Shown here: in pieces, positions 7,575-15,744 of the stretch
How positions within the stretch are numbered: position 1 is the stretch's first letter
Layout of the letters: each line of letters starts with the position of its first letter
Source: an uncultured Veillonella sp.
GTDB taxonomy: Bacteria > Bacillota > Negativicutes > Veillonellales > Veillonellaceae
Length of the DNA: 18,234 nt
Assembly (NCBI GenBank): GCA_900549845.1
Contig: URPT01000020.1
Span: forward strand, 1 to 18,234
Reading direction: 5' to 3'
The notes under the pieces: generated by a model
What the model was told of the DNA's origin: nothing
What the model saw: the letters and a program-made list of their open reading frames with translations, nothing else
Databases searched by the model: none
Program-made: the position numbers and the translations under genes

Positions 7575-7612
7575 AAGATTCAGGTTTCATTAGATAGCTT
7601 TGAATCTTTTTT
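7575..7612 (+). promoter_or_regulatory. Terminator-like hairpin in the adhesin leader
   Basis: AAGATTCA (7575-7582) pairs with TGAATCTT (7601-7608) over an 18-base loop and is followed by Ts to 7612, ahead of the adhesin ribosome site. It might act as an attenuator, but the first arm overlaps the likely start point of transcription, so this is uncertain. Confidence 0.35.
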
Positions 7613-7650
7613 AGATTTATTGTTTGTGTTGTCTTAAAAGGGGAAACCAA

Positions 7651-9381
7651 ATGAAAAAAGAATTATTGTTAACGGCTATGATTACCGCAAGTATTACTAC
7701 AACAGCACTTGCAGCATCCAACTTAGATATTAGTGCTACAACTGCTGCTCCATTAAGCATGAAGAATTCTATTGCTTATGGTGGAAATAACAAAGTTGAG
7801 AATGGTATGTTCTCCCCTGTAAATAATATATTGCTCGGTGGTGACAACAATACAGTTCGACCTTCTGCTTCGAATAGTATCACTTCTGGTATGAACAATA
7901 CTGCATCTGGTCCGGGCAGTATCGTAGCAGGTTGGTATAATACAAACTCTGCTACTCACAGCTTGGTAGTAGGTACTAGCAATACTGTTGGTGGTACTAA
8001 TAATATCGTAGGCGGCTTTGGCCATGCCAATAATGACAATGCGATTAACTCTTTATTAGTTGGTTCATATAATAGTATTGACGGACATGACTCTGTGGCT
8101 TTAGGTAAGAATAATACCATTAAAGGAAATAATGCTTTAGTAGGTGGTACTGGTGCTAAGGTTCAAGGTAATAATTCCATCGCCTTTGGTGATAGTGCTA
8201 AAGCAACAAGCGATGATGCGTATGCCATTGGTCGTAAAGCAGAAGCGACTGCTCTAAATACAGTTGCTATCGGTAATAATGCAAAGGCCAATAACATAAT
8301 GGGCACAGCGATTGGTTATAATGCAAAGGCAAAAAATGACTATGCTACCGCAGTAGGTTATAGTGCAAGTGGTACTGGCAATCAATCCTCTGCGTTTGGA
8401 TTTAATGCTGAAGCAACTGCTATGAATACAACTGCAGTGGGATCTTATGCAAATGCTAGCGGTTCGTATTCTACAGCATTGGGCTTTAAAACTGCAGCTT
8501 CTAATGAGGATTCTGTAGCATTAGGTAACTATTCTACTAGTGCTGGTCAAAGTTCCTTTGCTGCTGGTACATTAGCTAAAGCAGCAGAAAAGGACTCTTT
8601 AGCAATCGGTCATAGCGCAACTACAACAAAGGAAAATGGCATCGCTATCGGTACAAATGCAAAAGCTGCCACAGCTAACAGCATTGCCCTAGGTGCTAAG
8701 TCTGTTACTGATACAGCTGTATCTACTAGTTCCGGTGTAATTGGAGGCAGAACATATAGTTTTGCAGGTGGAACAGCTGTTGGTACATTGAGCATTGGCG
8801 ATAGTGGTGCAGAACGCACTATTACAAATGTAGCAGCAGGTCGTGTGTCTGCAACATCTACTGATGCAGTCAATGGATCTCAATTACACGCTATTAAAGA
8901 TGTTGTAGATAATCATGAAAATCGTATCACTACGATAGAAGGTGATATTAATACGTTAAATAATCGTATTGTTAATGGTGGCGCTAATAGCTTAAATGAA
9001 GCTAAATCCTACACTGATCAACAAGTATCTAGCGTAGCAGCGGCTTCTGCAGCACTCGCTGGCTTGCATCCATTAGATTTCGATAAACATGATAAATGGT
9101 CCTACTCCGTTGGCTTTGGTAACTATAAAAATGCTAATGCAGCGGCGTTAGGTGCGTTCTATCGCCCTAATAAAAACACAATGTTTAATGCGGCTACTAC
9201 CGTTGGTAACGGCCGTAATTCTATTAGCTTAGGTGCTAATTTCAAATTTGGTAAAAGCTCTGAAGAGGTAACTACTGAAGACGCTGCACAACTTAAGAAA
9301 GATATGAAAGACTTAGCTGAAAAGTATAATGAACTAGCACAAAAATATAGTGAATTAGCAGCTAAATTAGAATCTAAATAA
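7651..9381 (+). CDS. YadA-type trimeric autotransporter adhesin
   Basis: A surface adhesin that forms a trimeric beta-roll head on a coiled-coil stalk and anchors in the outer membrane by a 12-strand barrel. The start at 7651 follows AAAAGGGG and gives a clean signal peptide (MKKELLLTAMITAS, likely cut after ALA). Domains of the 576 residues: head of about 14-residue repeats at 40-355 (units such as NSIAFGDSAKA and NTVAIGNNAKA; the first third uses a more Asn-rich variant); neck at 391-413 (AGRVSATSTDAVNGSQLH); short stalk at 415-457; YadA anchor at about 462-535 ending ISLGANFKFG. Unusually, 41 residues follow the anchor, including three heptads (LAEKYNE, LAQKYSE, LAAKLES). It is monocistronic, with a strong terminator. 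It may bind host surfaces or other oral bacteria. Confidence 0.93.
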   Translation: MKKELLLTAMITASITTTALAASNLDISATTAAPLSMKNSIAYGGNNKVENGMFSPVNNILLGGDNNTVRPSASNSITSGMNNTASGPGSIVAGWYNTNSATHSLVVGTSNTVGGTNNIVGGFGHANNDNAINSLLVGSYNSIDGHDSVALGKNNTIKGNNALVGGTGAKVQGNNSIAFGDSAKATSDDAYAIGRKAEATALNTVAIGNNAKANNIMGTAIGYNAKAKNDYATAVGYSASGTGNQSSAFGFNAEATAMNTTAVGSYANASGSYSTALGFKTAASNEDSVALGNYSTSAGQSSFAAGTLAKAAEKDSLAIGHSATTTKENGIAIGTNAKAATANSIALGAKSVTDTAVSTSSGVIGGRTYSFAGGTAVGTLSIGDSGAERTITNVAAGRVSATSTDAVNGSQLHAIKDVVDNHENRITTIEGDINTLNNRIVNGGANSLNEAKSYTDQQVSSVAAASAALAGLHPLDFDKHDKWSYSVGFGNYKNANAAALGAFYRPNKNTMFNAATTVGNGRNSISLGANFKFGKSSEEVTTEDAAQLKKDMKDLAEKYNELAQKYSELAAKLESK

Positions 9382-9388
9382 TATAATC

Positions 9389-9426
9389 AAAACTCCTACA
9401 AGGTTTCTCTTGTAGGAGTTTTTTTA
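9389..9426 (+). terminator. Terminator after the adhesin gene
   Basis: A 14-bp stem (AAAACTCCTACAAG 9389-9402 with its inverse from 9409), 6-base loop and seven or more Ts. Confidence 0.92.
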
Positions 9427-9439
9427 TCCTATGCTTTTA

Positions 9440-9468
9440 TTATAAGTATTCCTTAATAATGATATAAT
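9440..9468 (+). promoter_or_regulatory. Candidate promoter for the acidic-protein cluster
   Basis: TTATAA (9440-9445) and a perfect TATAAT (9463-9468) are 17 bases apart. It is the first promoter after the adhesin terminator and the best candidate to drive the ten-gene run starting at 9563. Confidence 0.5.
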
Positions 9469-9483
9469 TAAGATATATATTCA

Positions 9484-9536
9484 GTTACATATTCGGTTAC
9501 ATATTAGTTACATAGTCAGCTAAACATTATATGTAA
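9484..9536 (+). repeat. Three direct GTTACATA repeats plus one inverted copy
   Basis: GTTACATA begins at 9484, 9496 and 9507 (spacing 12 and 11), and ATATGTAA, an inverted copy, lies at 9529-9536. All are between the promoter and the first gene of the cluster. The helical-turn spacing suggests a protein binding array or a structured leader. Confidence 0.5.
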
Positions 9537-9562
9537 GCAACAGTATATGGGGGAGAGTGTAT

Positions 9563-10393
9563 ATGAGCTTTTACAATTGGATTCAAGAAAAACTATTTGA
9601 TAATTTCGAAGAATGGCGCTTGAAGAGCCCTGGTTCTAATGGAAACGGTTTTAATATAGTCGGAATAGATAATACCTTAAAGGCTATGCATGATGGATTT
9701 TATATGTACATGGAGTTATACCCACCTCATGCCATCGATGGATGTACAGCCATGAAAGCACGTGTAGGTAAAACGCAGGATGCAGTAGATTTATTCTTAG
9801 ATATAGATGGCAAGACCTATCGTATGGCTGATGTAAGTTATCCTGACGCAGTGAAGATGATGCGGGCTTTTATGAAAAAACGCAGAGTACCTGATTGTAG
9901 TTCATGTGTAGAAGCAGTGTATCTAGATATTGATCAGATGCGATCTACATTTACAGAATTAGCAACGTTGTTGCTAGGCGATGCTAAACAAGCTAAATCG
10001 TTTATGACCAAGGTAAAGTTGCGCTCCTTGGAAGAATTAGAAGATAGCTGGTGGAACCTCTATGAGAAACTACTCTCTAAAGGATATGCCGTAGAGTTAG
10101 ACTGTAAATGTGAACTAGAGGATTTTATTTATCATGTACAGAAGTTAATACGTAATAAGTCTTTAGATACTAGAGAAAATCTAACTATTGATACAGCAGC
10201 ATTAGATGAAGACCAATGTATTATGGACTGGTGTGCACATATTAATGCCACATGGAAAACGCATAAGTTAGTAGATATGGACATAGGAACAGATAGCTTT
10301 GTACTTATGGTGCTTTCAAATGAGGAATTTAAAACAGCCAAAGAACTAGCGAAAGAATTATTACATAGAATCGATGTAGCTGAGCGATTATGA
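9563..10393 (+). CDS. DUF6630-like acidic protein, candidate immunity protein
   Basis: The ATG at 9563 follows GGGGAGAG; a GTG six bases earlier is possible but sits too close to it. The 276-residue protein is soluble with no signal. The second half (about residues 150-260) has the pattern I associate with DUF6630: LLSKGYAVELDCKCELEDF, then MDWCAHIN, then VDMDIGTDSFVLMVLS. The N-terminal half is not recognised; it has four Cys, including CSSC near 112-115. It is the first gene of a ten-gene same-strand run of small mostly acidic proteins. In such runs these domains usually neutralise cognate toxins; the specific partner is unknown. Confidence 0.7.
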   Translation: MSFYNWIQEKLFDNFEEWRLKSPGSNGNGFNIVGIDNTLKAMHDGFYMYMELYPPHAIDGCTAMKARVGKTQDAVDLFLDIDGKTYRMADVSYPDAVKMMRAFMKKRRVPDCSSCVEAVYLDIDQMRSTFTELATLLLGDAKQAKSFMTKVKLRSLEELEDSWWNLYEKLLSKGYAVELDCKCELEDFIYHVQKLIRNKSLDTRENLTIDTAALDEDQCIMDWCAHINATWKTHKLVDMDIGTDSFVLMVLSNEEFKTAKELAKELLHRIDVAERL

Positions 10394-10456
10394 TGATGTT
10401 AGGCTATAGACTAGTTATATATTTGCTTGTATGTGAGATAAATAGGAGAGAGTCAT

Positions 10457-11272
10457 ATGAGTATTGTACGTCTACCAGAATATGAAGCAGAGTTTGAATC
10501 GGAAGAGTTTGAAATTTATGCATTACCACGCAGTGATGCGAATGGGGCTAGTCCTTATTTAGAGAAGTACCATAGACCACTGGTGGACACCGATGCTATC
10601 CTAGATACTCGAACTGGTATGCTTGACCGTAGCGAAGGCATTTTGACGTGGATTATTGAGGGCCTTGACGATAGATGGGGTTATTCTTTTGAGCCCCATG
10701 GCGTTTACAAATTGTTGGTTAAGAAAGCAAAGCCTTTAGAGGACTTGGGCTATATGCGTCCTTCTTGGAATAATCGCTATTATGTGCTTGAGGTGTTAGA
10801 GGAACATGCTAAACATAGTGAGTTAGAGGCCTTGTCGGCTTATTTGAAAACCCCTAAATACCTTCATACTGATAGGGGTGATTTCCTGTTAAATCGAGAG
10901 TATCAATATTACACAGCCAGAATTGATGATTATGCATTCACCCTTGATGTGGATGAGGGTTCTGATGAAAGCTGTACCGTAGCATTGGCTACTTTCAATA
11001 CAATCGATAATTTCAAAGCATTTGAACAACGAATTAGTACCTATATTAGTGAGACCTTGTTAGAACTCGCTAATTATTGGCTCGACAATGACGACCAAGA
11101 TCCGATTACGTCAGACGTATTTGCTAAGCGTATTACGATGGGAGAATTGGCGTTTCGCAATGATGGCACCATAGAGGTCTATTATGACGATGACGATATC
11201 TTCTGGGGGCACTGCATCATAGCTCATATTGATGCAGATGGAAATCCTACTGATGCGGATATTGCAGGATAA
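10457..11272 (+). CDS. DUF2262-type protein, candidate immunity protein
   Basis: ATG at 10457 after TAGGAGAGAG. The C-terminal half of this 271-residue acidic protein carries the DUF2262 signature: a helical segment (TLLELANYWLDNDDQ), EPIT-like DPITSDVFAKRI, then EVYYDDDDIFWGHCIIAHI and a closing DADIAG. The N-terminal half (residues 1-130) is a separate unassigned region with PYLEKYHRP and GVYKLLVKK. No signal or membrane segment. It lies 63 bases after the previous gene and 20 before the next, in the same run. DUF2262 proteins occur widely in clusters of presumed immunity genes; that role is inferred here. Confidence 0.75.
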   Translation: MSIVRLPEYEAEFESEEFEIYALPRSDANGASPYLEKYHRPLVDTDAILDTRTGMLDRSEGILTWIIEGLDDRWGYSFEPHGVYKLLVKKAKPLEDLGYMRPSWNNRYYVLEVLEEHAKHSELEALSAYLKTPKYLHTDRGDFLLNREYQYYTARIDDYAFTLDVDEGSDESCTVALATFNTIDNFKAFEQRISTYISETLLELANYWLDNDDQDPITSDVFAKRITMGELAFRNDGTIEVYYDDDDIFWGHCIIAHIDADGNPTDADIAG

Positions 11273-11292
11273 TCAATTAATGGAGCATCCTA

Positions 11293-11724
11293 ATGAGAAA
11301 ATCGGAATTAATGACATTATGGAATGTTGAAAGCTGGTCTGAAGAACCGTATGGCGTTTACTTTGTATCTCGCAGATTGGATACTAATCTTTTAGAGAAT
11401 GTAGGACAAGCCTTTCAAAAACTTAATATTAGTTGTACCAATTATACTGAGGCTGAGGTGCTTTCATTACCAATGTGGGAGCAATTATATGTTCAATTAG
11501 ATAAATTAGACCAATTAGCACAGGAACTCATACAACAGGAAGTACCACAAGAAGAGTCTATTGTACTAACCTTAACTGATATAATGCTAGATAAGTCAGG
11601 TTGTTACGATGCATTTGCACTAGGCTATGATGTGGGAGAATCCCCGGCAGGGCATCTATATGTTTTAGCTCCTTTTGATGAAAACTTTACGGCTCAACAA
11701 GATGTGATATACGAAACCTTATAG
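11293..11724 (+). CDS. Hypothetical acidic protein, 143 residues
   Basis: ATG at 11293 with TGGAGC about 7 bases upstream, only 20 bases after the preceding stop, so translation is probably coupled. The C-terminal half has a distinctive segment, YDAFALGYDVGESPAGHLYVLAPFDE split by no gap in the frame at about residues 104-130 (key residues are G-Y-D-x-G-E-S-P-A-G), which I associate with small conserved proteins of bacterial immunity clusters but cannot name safely. It is soluble, with no Cys-rich or catalytic motif. Confidence 0.65.
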   Translation: MRKSELMTLWNVESWSEEPYGVYFVSRRLDTNLLENVGQAFQKLNISCTNYTEAEVLSLPMWEQLYVQLDKLDQLAQELIQQEVPQEESIVLTLTDIMLDKSGCYDAFALGYDVGESPAGHLYVLAPFDENFTAQQDVIYETL

Positions 11725-11795
11725 AGTTGTTTTAAAGTGGGGATACTGGTGTTGTATTCTCCCTAAAAATATAAGTGATATGCAGGAGAGAGACC

Positions 11796-12296
11796 ATGGA
11801 AGATATGTATACATTAGTTAAAGATTTCTTTAGTCATGATATGGATTTAGTTGATTTATTTGATTCTGAAGCTATTATCTGGATTGATTGGCGCGAGGAT
11901 GACGAAGATGTGGTGAACTATTTCAATGATATGATGGATGAGCCTATCGACATTCAAACCGTTAGTAATGGCAAGTCCTATGGTGACGATATTGTGTTAC
12001 AAAAGGGCGATAAAGAACTCTTAATTCCTTACGGTGATGAGAAAGAGCGGGATGTAACGATCAAATACTTCAACGAATTTGTTAAACCTGATTATGAGGT
12101 ACGCTGGTTTACTGAAAGCCTTGGAAACGATACGCTTGGGTTTACCGTGCTTTCAGGGGCAGAATGGGCTAAATTAAACGATGAATTTGGGGCAGATACA
12201 GTTCGTTACTATTTTGAACCTATCAATCTTGAAAGTAACATGTTTAATCTTGATATGGACGAAGTATTTGCACTACTGGCATTACGAGAGTCCTAG
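11796..12296 (+). CDS. Hypothetical acidic protein, 166 residues
   Basis: ATG at 11796 follows AGGAGAGAG; an in-frame ATG nine bases later (11805) is possible. The protein is strongly acidic in its first third (DWREDDEDVVNYFNDMMDE). It then carries a segment around residues 95-125 (YFNEFVKPDYEVRWFTES, then LGFTVLSGAEW), shared, as I recall, by a small family found in toxin-immunity neighbourhoods. No signal or membrane segment. A weak 8-bp hairpin (11739-11762) lies in the 71-base gap before it. It is 11 bases from the next gene. Confidence 0.68.
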   Translation: MEDMYTLVKDFFSHDMDLVDLFDSEAIIWIDWREDDEDVVNYFNDMMDEPIDIQTVSNGKSYGDDIVLQKGDKELLIPYGDEKERDVTIKYFNEFVKPDYEVRWFTESLGNDTLGFTVLSGAEWAKLNDEFGADTVRYYFEPINLESNMFNLDMDEVFALLALRES

Positions 12297-12307
12297 AGGA
12301 GATTCAT

Positions 12308-13114
12308 ATGGCAATTGACGGTGTGAAAATCATAGATAGTGATGACGGTCATGATATTTATAATGCCATTGTTGAGCGGTACAAGGATGGCGTCAGTGTT
12401 GATACCATAATTTCTGAAATCTTAAGTGAAGAACAAAATTTTTGCATTGATGAGTTTTACACAGAGATTTATTGGACTGCTGTGGCTTATTCGTTGTGGA
12501 AGATAGGGCATCTAACAGATGACATTAAACAGAAAGCCTTAGATATAATCGCTCAGGGTCCTCATGAGTTTTGGCTAGAAATCGATGATAAGGCCCTTAA
12601 ACAGCGTCAAAAGGTATTAGATAAGTTAGCCCTGCAGCTACAGAGCGAAAATCCGAAGCCTGTTAAGGTTCGTAAATCTAAAACGAAGAGAGAACCTCAT
12701 TTTAAGATGGGGGACGTATTAGCTGTTAAGTTTGAAAACAAGTATGGTGCTATATTCGTCTCTGACGTGGATCAATCGCCGCGGAAAATCGAATATCATT
12801 TAGCCTGTACGCGGCTTTTACAAGAAGAAAAACCAACGATGGAGCAATTTTTAAATAGCAAAATCGCATGCCGGAAAGATAATACAAATTTTGGTATCGA
12901 TACAGATTGTTGGTTTAATCATAAGGACTTAGGCTTGTTACTGGATAATTTGGAAATTATCGGGACAGTTGAACTATATCCGTGTAAATTATGGACACTA
13001 GCACCAAGAAGAACGCTTGAGGATATCTATGAGGAGATTACAGACGAGCCAAGAATAGGTAGACTTCGCCTTATAGATACCTATGAATTGGTGAAAGCGG
13101 TTATTGAGAAATAA
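12308..13114 (+). CDS. Two-domain hypothetical protein, possibly Imm26-like
   Basis: ATG at 12308 after AGAGGAG, 11 bases behind the previous stop. The N-terminal part (1-100) is helical and resembles families with a 'W-K-x-G-x-L ... K-x-x-A-L-x-I-I' pattern (SLWKIGHLTDDIKQKALDII). A basic linker (KPVKVRKSKTKREP, about 118-131) leads to a beta-rich second domain beginning FKMGDVLAVKFENKYGAIFV. That opening resembles immunity protein 26-type domains, which start with a 'GDVFAxPLxxGKYGxGxV' pattern. The match is by eye and modest. It is more basic than its neighbours because of the linker. Context supports an immunity role. Confidence 0.68.
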   Translation: MAIDGVKIIDSDDGHDIYNAIVERYKDGVSVDTIISEILSEEQNFCIDEFYTEIYWTAVAYSLWKIGHLTDDIKQKALDIIAQGPHEFWLEIDDKALKQRQKVLDKLALQLQSENPKPVKVRKSKTKREPHFKMGDVLAVKFENKYGAIFVSDVDQSPRKIEYHLACTRLLQEEKPTMEQFLNSKIACRKDNTNFGIDTDCWFNHKDLGLLLDNLEIIGTVELYPCKLWTLAPRRTLEDIYEEITDEPRIGRLRLIDTYELVKAVIEK

Positions 13115-13166
13115 TCATTGGCCGAAGGCGTTACTACATGGGCGTATATATAAAGGTATAACTATA

Positions 13167-13763
13167 ATGGATACTGTGACGAAACAATATATAGAAACTG
13201 TACAAGTCAGTAATATACCGTGGCACCGGTTAACCACAACCTACGGTCGTGCTACAGACTTTCCTACAGAGCTTGATGTGTTGTGGAATATGGAAAGCAT
13301 AGAAGCTGTTGATGTGGCTGGTGAGGCGTTAGCACAGAATATTGAGCATCAATCCACATTGTGGCATGCTACACCATTTGCCATGATTTTCTTGCTTCGC
13401 ATTTTTAAGAACGCTCAGGAAGAGAGAGCTCATAATGAGGTGGCTCAGTATTTAGCAGAACAGTTGATTGAGTTGTTTACTGTGATTGCTGAGTGCATTC
13501 GAGATGGTCTTATGTTAGAGCATGCAGATCCATTGCCGAACTTTGAAGATATGCTCAACGAAGAATACCTTTGGTCGGAAGAATACGATGAAGATGAAGA
13601 CGTTCTTAGATATGAGGAAGAGGACGTATTCCCTGATGATTTATTCTTTAGCTTTTATTATTACTCCTTGCAAGTGCTTTTGTTAGCTATTCCGCTATTA
13701 GATACATCTAATGAAGGAGAGGCTAAATTGCTAGGAATAATTTCTGCTAATAGGAGCGTGTAA
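13167..13763 (+). CDS. HEAT-like acidic protein, candidate immunity protein
   Basis: The ATG at 13167 (AAAGG 13152-13156) is chosen; longer readings would begin at a TTG inside the previous gene's stop region. The N-terminal 75 residues have a recognisable pattern, IPWHRLTTTYGRATDFP, then IEHQSTLWHATPFAMIF. It is shared by a widespread group of bacterial HEAT-like proteins that occur in toxin-immunity clusters (recalled). Residues about 118-155 are extremely acidic (EEYDEDEDVLRYEEED). Only one base separates its stop from the next gene's start, so the two are almost surely co-translated. Confidence 0.7.
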   Translation: MDTVTKQYIETVQVSNIPWHRLTTTYGRATDFPTELDVLWNMESIEAVDVAGEALAQNIEHQSTLWHATPFAMIFLLRIFKNAQEERAHNEVAQYLAEQLIELFTVIAECIRDGLMLEHADPLPNFEDMLNEEYLWSEEYDEDEDVLRYEEEDVFPDDLFFSFYYYSLQVLLLAIPLLDTSNEGEAKLLGIISANRSV

Positions 13764-13764
13764 G

Positions 13765-14307
13765 ATGGGTTATTTAGATATATTGCGAAATGATGCCAAG
13801 TTAGCTGAAGATTTTGATACGATATTTGATTTTCGCTTGTTAGATGCGTTGGAGGAACGAGATACGGCTGAAGGTCGCTGCACGTTCTCTGTGCCCGGTA
13901 TGGCATTTGCTGTAGATGGCGCTGGCGGTGAATATCATCTATTGGAGGACGAATCTATTGGTTATTGGAGTAGCGAGGGTGCTGCTGGCCGTTTGGCTGA
14001 AAGTATGGATGATTTATTTCACTTAATCGTTTTTAGTATTTGTTGGCATGATTACTGTGACTCAAGTAAGTATTCTGATGCGGCTGTACTTGAAGAATAT
14101 GGTCAGAATAAGCAGTCTCATATTATCTCTTATTCGCCAATGGAACTATGGGAACCCATTGTGAAAGCTTTACATATGCCAATAGACATGAGACTTTTAC
14201 CTGTTTTACAGAAATTCTATGACGTGGCGCATCGTGAACCTGTATATGTATGCTATTTCCATGAAGATGATGGAACCGTTACAGAATCGGAAAATTTATT
14301 TTTCTAA
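13765..14307 (+). CDS. Hypothetical protein with SUKH-like pattern
   Basis: ATG at 13765 with AGGAGCG in the end of the previous gene and one base between stop and start. The 180-residue acidic protein has a middle segment, FAVDGAGGEYHLLEDESIGY then EGAAGRLAESMDDLFHLI (about 48-95). This follows the logic of SMI1/KNR4 (SUKH) immunity domains: an acidic 'D-G-x-G' turn, a strand with a residue report such as Y-x-L, and a 'SMDDL' helix. The resemblance is by eye and not decisive. No signal peptide. Confidence 0.68.
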   Translation: MGYLDILRNDAKLAEDFDTIFDFRLLDALEERDTAEGRCTFSVPGMAFAVDGAGGEYHLLEDESIGYWSSEGAAGRLAESMDDLFHLIVFSICWHDYCDSSKYSDAAVLEEYGQNKQSHIISYSPMELWEPIVKALHMPIDMRLLPVLQKFYDVAHREPVYVCYFHEDDGTVTESENLFF

Positions 14308-14338
14308 TGGTTAGAAGAATTTATGAAAGGATTAAATT

Positions 14339-14845
14339 ATGGGACTAATTGCAAATTATAGCTGTTTAAGCGATGCGAATTTAAAAGAGCTCAAAGCTAT
14401 GGGATCAGAAGAAGAGGAAATTCTTGAAAGCGTTGAAGAGTGGAATGACGATGATGAATTATTGCTCGATATCGACAAGATGTGGGATGTACTTCACTTT
14501 GTGCTAACTGGCGTAAGCACTGACCATAAGGATGATAATAATCCTCTTAGTCAAGCTGTGCTTGGCATAACAGCTGTAGAAGAACTATCGGATTATTTGG
14601 CGTATACTGAACATGATAAATTAGCAGATATCGTGGCGGCTCTAGAGCAGTTTGATATGGAAGAAGCACTAGAATCCTTTGATATGGCAGCTTGCAAAGA
14701 GGCAGAGTTATATCCAAATATTTGGGATTACGATGAGGAAGAGGAAGAAATCAAAGACGAACTTCTTCATGATTTCGAGCAGATGAAGGTGTTCTATAAA
14801 AAAGTGCTAGAAGCGAAGGGGCATGTGCTCGTATCAATTTGTTAG
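14339..14845 (+). CDS. DUF1877 (YfbM-like) protein
   Basis: ATG at 14339 with AAAGGA upstream. The 168-residue protein matches the DUF1877/YfbM plan well: MGLIANYSCLSDANLKEL at the start, DIDKMWDVLHFVLTG (about 44-58), NPLSQAVLG, then LYPNIWD and a final helix HDFEQMKVFYKKVLEAKG leading to VLVSIC. YfbM-type proteins are small cytoplasmic proteins often found among immunity-type genes; the biochemical activity is not established. Highly acidic (runs of D and E near 134-140). Part of the same-strand run. Confidence 0.85.
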   Translation: MGLIANYSCLSDANLKELKAMGSEEEEILESVEEWNDDDELLLDIDKMWDVLHFVLTGVSTDHKDDNNPLSQAVLGITAVEELSDYLAYTEHDKLADIVAALEQFDMEEALESFDMAACKEAELYPNIWDYDEEEEEIKDELLHDFEQMKVFYKKVLEAKGHVLVSIC

Positions 14846-14922
14846 GCCCGTTATAATCTGTTGGACATGGCTCTGGTTATAGATAAACTAATTATAGGAC
14901 TGACGAAGATGAGGAATTGTAA

Positions 14923-15687
14923 ATGGCAGTGTTAACAGAAAAGCAAATTAAATATGGCTTTGACTACTATCATAAGGATGAGAAACAACTAAAATCTGTA
15001 GTTGAGGTTTCTGAATATGATGGTGAAGACAAGCTGATGATTAATTGCACACAGTTAGATGAAGGGTATTCTGCTAAAGATAAGAAACGCATTTTACAGG
15101 AGTGGTGTGATTTTTTAGTTGAACATCCAGATACTTTTACGGAACTCATGTTTTGTACAAGAATGCCACAGGAGTTATTTGATGCGGTGTGTGCCCAGCG
15201 TAGACTTAAAAGGTTACATATAAAATGGGGTGTTTATCCAGATATTTCAAAATTACAGAACTTACAAGAACTAGAATATCTACACATTGGGTCCGGAAGA
15301 AGTGTATCGAGCTTAGAGCCTATTTCAAGATTAGTAAATTTAGTAGCGCTGTCGATTGAAAACTTTCAACAAATTGATGATTATGCGCCATTAGCTAATC
15401 TAAAATATCTTGAAAGTCTCGCCTTAGAAGGTGACTTTGCCGCTCCTAAAATTCTTAAGGTTCAATCCTTAGAATTTTTACGCCATATGAAACAGTTGCG
15501 CTTTTTTAGCTTTTTAACGGCAAAGATGATAGATAAAGACTACTCTCCCATTTTAGAACTTAATAATCTAGAACATCTTACGTTAAAATCTTGTAAAGAG
15601 GTTAAGCAGTTGTATCCTCAATTTGTTAAACTACCAAAATTAAAATATGGCACAGTTTTAGAACGACCAGAATTATATGAGCAATAA
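14923..15687 (+). CDS. Leucine-rich-repeat cytoplasmic protein
   Basis: ATG at 14923 behind GAGGAA. The 254-residue protein lacks a signal peptide. Residues about 90-245 form five to six leucine-rich repeats of 22-25 residues (RLKRLHIKW, LQELEYLHIGSG, LVNLVALSIENF, LKYLESLALEG, MKQLRFFSFL, LNNLEHLTLKSC). These make a curved solenoid for protein binding. The N-terminal 85 residues are a non-repeat cap. Similar small LRR proteins occur in polymorphic-toxin immunity clusters. It follows a 77-base gap, which contains a TATAAT (14851-14856) but no clear -35, so an internal promoter is possible. Confidence 0.8.
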   Translation: MAVLTEKQIKYGFDYYHKDEKQLKSVVEVSEYDGEDKLMINCTQLDEGYSAKDKKRILQEWCDFLVEHPDTFTELMFCTRMPQELFDAVCAQRRLKRLHIKWGVYPDISKLQNLQELEYLHIGSGRSVSSLEPISRLVNLVALSIENFQQIDDYAPLANLKYLESLALEGDFAAPKILKVQSLEFLRHMKQLRFFSFLTAKMIDKDYSPILELNNLEHLTLKSCKEVKQLYPQFVKLPKLKYGTVLERPELYEQ

Positions 15688-15744
15688 GGCTTGAGATATA
15701 AGTCATGAGCTATAACTTATAAGACATAAAAGGAAGTAATCATA

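Noticed and set aside
8610..8883. Long minus-strand open frames opposite the adhesin head
   Set aside because: They are by-products of the repetitive, codon-biased coding strand. They lack ribosome sites and have low-complexity translations.
11739..11762. Hairpin between the third and fourth cluster genes as a terminator
   Set aside because: Only 8 bp with two G-T pairs and followed by A-rich rather than T-rich sequence; too weak to call.
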